Of a stretch of 31,898 nucleotides of DNA, positions 30,588 through 31,898 are shown piece by piece; positions within the stretch are counted from its first letter, which is position 1; each line of letters begins with the position of its first letter. Below the pieces are notes generated by a model, which saw nothing but the letters and a program-made list of their open reading frames with translations, was not told the DNA's origin and ran no database searches. Location: positions 13,615 through 45,512 of IMG/VR virus record IMGVR_UViG_3300033153_004969. The stretch is one strand, 5' to 3'. The DNA is from a virus. Position numbers and translations under genes: made by a program.

Positions 30588-30893
30588 CTATGCCTGTCCG
30601 TTTTCTTTACACTCTCTTTTAAGCCCGTCTGATACTTCCCACAAAATAGGGTAGTTATTTTCTCTTTCGTATAGGTAGTTGTTTTCTTTTGTATATTTTT
30701 TTGGCAACCAGTTATTTTCTGTTATAGCTGTCAAAGCCGTATCTCTATAACTCTCGCCATAACCATATTGGAATTCACAATATAGCTCTTTGCCGTCTTT
30801 CACTCTAGTTATCTTTACGCTGTGATAGGTGTTGCCGTTTACTTTGTCAAACCATTTAACAGCATTTCCAACAAACAAAACTTTGTTATTCAT
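30588..30893 (-). CDS. Conserved phage hypothetical protein
   Basis: The 101-residue protein (AVKWFDKVNGNTYHSVKITR, ELYCEFQYGYGESYRDTALT, then NYPILWEVSDGLKRECKENG) is alpha/beta and looks like a conserved family I have seen in phages and mobile elements: the WFDKVNGNTYHSV segment, the FQYGYG segment and the NYPILW end recur there. The function is not known to me. It starts after CGGAAAGAATAAC and is followed by an inverted repeat. Confidence 0.7.
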   Translation of the reverse strand: MNNKVLFVGNAVKWFDKVNGNTYHSVKITRVKDGKELYCEFQYGYGESYRDTALTAITENNWLPKKYTKENNYLYERENNYPILWEVSDGLKRECKENGQA

Positions 30894-30954
30894 GTTATTC
30901 TTTCCGTTTTGTGCCTAGTTATTAAAGACCAATCTATTTTCTGCGCTTACTCTC

Positions 30955-30979
30955 AGAGATAAACTCTAGGCTTATCTCT
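30955..30979. repeat. 8-bp perfect inverted repeat in minus-strand gap
   Basis: AGAGATAA 30955-30962 is the exact inverse complement of TTATCTCT 30972-30979, with loop ACTCTAGGC. It lies between the zinc-ribbon gene (stop at 30998) and the next gene (start 30893), like the repeat at 30557-30585. The minus-strand side lacks a U run. Confidence 0.55.
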
Positions 30980-30997
30980 AAGGTGTAAAGGTAGAAA

Positions 30998-31174
30998 TTA
31001 TCTCATGCCCTTAGCTTTCAAGCATTTAGTACACCAGAAGGCGTTGCCGTTGTCTTGCTCCCTCTTGCCTTTGCATTTCATACACTTTAATCTTTTAGGA
31101 ATATGCAAGAATTGTGCTGTTCTGGTAGCTCCTAGCTTTTCAAAGTTTGGTAGCAATCCGTTGTAATCACTCAT
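30998..31174 (-). CDS. Small zinc-ribbon protein
   Basis: The ORF starts at 31174 on the minus strand after GGAGAAAAAGAAT. The 58-residue protein has CMKC at residues 31-34 and CTKC at 48-51, a classic zinc ribbon, in a lysine-rich frame (HIPKRLKCMKCKGKREQ). Such proteins are often nucleic-acid binders. It belongs to a row of small genes with similar leaders. Confidence 0.65.
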   Translation of the reverse strand: MSDYNGLLPNFEKLGATRTAQFLHIPKRLKCMKCKGKREQDNGNAFWCTKCLKAKGMR

Positions 31175-31203
31175 ATTCTTTTTCTCCTATTTATCTATAT
31201 AAC

Positions 31204-31362
31204 TTATAACTGTTTTGCTAACATAATCGCTACAACATGATTGCTAAACGCTTTTTGTCCTAATATCTCTTTAGTATTCATGTCCTGAATAACTATCTCG
31301 TTTGACCAGTCTTTGACTGATACGATTGTATTCTTTTTCTTATTCACTTTACGATATTTCAT
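31204..31362 (-). CDS. 52-residue protein, first gene of the minus-strand block
   Basis: It starts at 31362 after AAGGAGCTAAGGAC. The product (MKYRKVNKKKNTIVSVKDWS, then QDMNTKEILGQKAFSNHVVA) is basic at its N-terminus with a short alpha/beta core and is of unknown family. It is first behind the promoter at 31404-31432, with a leader of about 35 bases. Confidence 0.6.
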   Translation of the reverse strand: MKYRKVNKKKNTIVSVKDWSNEIVIQDMNTKEILGQKAFSNHVVAIMLAKQL

Positions 31363-31403
31363 GTCCTTAGCTCCTTAGTTATCTATATATCTTTAACACT
31401 CTA

Positions 31404-31432
31404 ATTGTAATACATGTACTATATATAGTCAA
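31404..31432 (-). promoter_or_regulatory. Minus-strand promoter TTGACT-N17-TACAAT with TACATGTA
   Basis: TTGACT (31427-31432) and TACAAT (31404-31409) on the minus strand are 17 bases apart, a near-consensus sigma70 promoter. The spacer has TACATGTA. AAAAAGGG lies directly upstream of the -35, as at 25797-25825. It drives the block of small genes from 31362 down. Confidence 0.7.
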
Positions 31433-31484
31433 CCCTTTTTATAGACTTTATTTAGTACCATAACAACAACAAGCTACATGTTAC

Positions 31485-31513
31485 TTGCAACCCTAGTTAA
31501 ACTGATATATAGA
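31485..31513 (+). promoter_or_regulatory. Divergent plus-strand promoter TTGCAA-N17-TATAGA
   Basis: TTGCAA at 31485-31490 and TATAGA at 31508-31513 are 17 bases apart, with TGATATATAGA (extended -10 style) around it. It faces the right edge of the window, with no ORF of note in the remaining 385 bases, so it may serve a gene beyond the window or a non-coding RNA. Confidence 0.5.
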
Positions 31514-31898
31514 TGTTACATAGCTAATACTCTAAAACAAAGCATCAGATTGCTCTCTAAGCCACGATAACCATACATATAGTACTAAACTACCTTTACA
31601 GGTATCAACCTACTAACACGCCTTAAAGAGCCCACAATGAGCTCTCACGCTATACACTCTATAAGTCGGGCAATAACGGGTGGTACTCATAGCCAATCGA
31701 ATGTACATTGTCATACCAAACCCATTGCGACTAATCCCTAACTAACATACATACGGGGACAGATGTAACCATACTCACTTGATGCTTGTAAGCTAAACTC
31801 TCCCCTCTCCTCTCCTCACTCTCCTAACAGATAGGGGGACAACATAGGGGGTGGGGGTTAAGGAGGGGGGTATCCCGCACGAAGGATAGAATTTTTTA
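31514..31898. other. Non-coding AT/mixed region with G-quadruplex motif
   Basis: No ORF of reasonable size or ribosome site was found. The sequence has short repeated words (ATAACCATACAT and TGTAACCATACT; CATACATAC), a pyrimidine tract at 31796-31824, and four G runs: 31834-31838, 31847-31851, 31853-31857 and 31865-31870, spaced 8, 1 and 7 bases. This pattern fits an intramolecular G-quadruplex. It may be an origin, a packaging or terminal region, or a regulatory leader. Confidence 0.5.

Overview
The window is a stretch of a tailed-phage (Caudoviricetes) genome infecting a bacterium. Evidence for a phage is the run of virion genes (adaptor, nozzle-like protein, ejection-type giant protein, three fibre or adhesin genes) followed by lysis, recombination and replication genes, tight packing with ATGA and TAATG junctions, and many tiny accessory ORFs. 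Evidence for a bacterial host is the AGGAGG-type ribosome binding sites and sigma70-like promoters (TTGACA/TATAAT). TGA, TAA and TAG are all used as stops, so a standard code is assumed. The adaptor plus propeller-like nozzle plus internal-protein set, with no recognisable tape measure, suggests podovirus-like architecture; this is inference. Large terminase, portal, capsid and DNA polymerase are not in the window. The host cannot be named.

Layout. (1) 1-5113, plus strand: a sugar and glycosylation cassette (methyltransferase, two GT-A glycosyltransferases, an NDP-sugar epimerase/dehydratase, a UDP-GlcNAc 2-epimerase, a GT-B glycosyltransferase) sitting directly upstream of virion genes. (2) 5133-18354, plus: virion module with a large tail fibre, a glycine-rich adhesin, a second methyltransferase, adaptor, nozzle, a polyQ protein, a 992-residue internal/ejection-type protein, a second fibre with a lectin-like end and a coiled-coil/membrane protein. 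(3) 18360-21830, plus: leader with alternative hairpins, a Myb/HTH-metallophosphoesterase fusion, then an operon of small genes including a dATP/dGTP diphosphohydrolase-type domain, zinc ribbons, a HAD nucleotidase and an HNH-like protein, closed by a strong terminator. (4) 21842-23392, plus: very basic protein, papain-like peptidase and a small membrane protein, closed by a bidirectional terminator. (5) 23421-25767, minus: recombination-like module (XRE regulator, Hjc-like nuclease, OB/SSB-like protein, RecB-like nuclease, TM2 protein, zinc-ribbon protein). (6) 25797-27944, plus: acidic peptide, structured RNA leader, replication protein O-type initiator, HNH nuclease, tiny ORFs and a terminase-small-subunit-like HTH protein. 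(7) 28016-31362, minus: AT-rich row of small, mostly unknown genes, with a lysozyme-like protein and a stand-alone sigma70 region 4 protein. (8) 31363-31898: non-coding, with divergent promoters, a long pyrimidine tract and a G-quadruplex motif.

How it may work together. Two minus-strand blocks start from promoters of the same design (TTGNYT-N17-TANNNT preceded in part by AAAAGGG, with an ACATGTA element in the spacer), which suggests a common early or repressible class. Plus-strand virion genes carry TATAATTA motifs immediately before start codons, and two small-protein genes share a different leader. The stand-alone sigma region 4 protein is a candidate for switching between such classes. 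The most distinctive features are the sugar cassette inside the structural operon, the repeated promoter/leader architectures, the RNA leader before the replication initiator, and two genes whose best-placed start codons are ATT and ATA.
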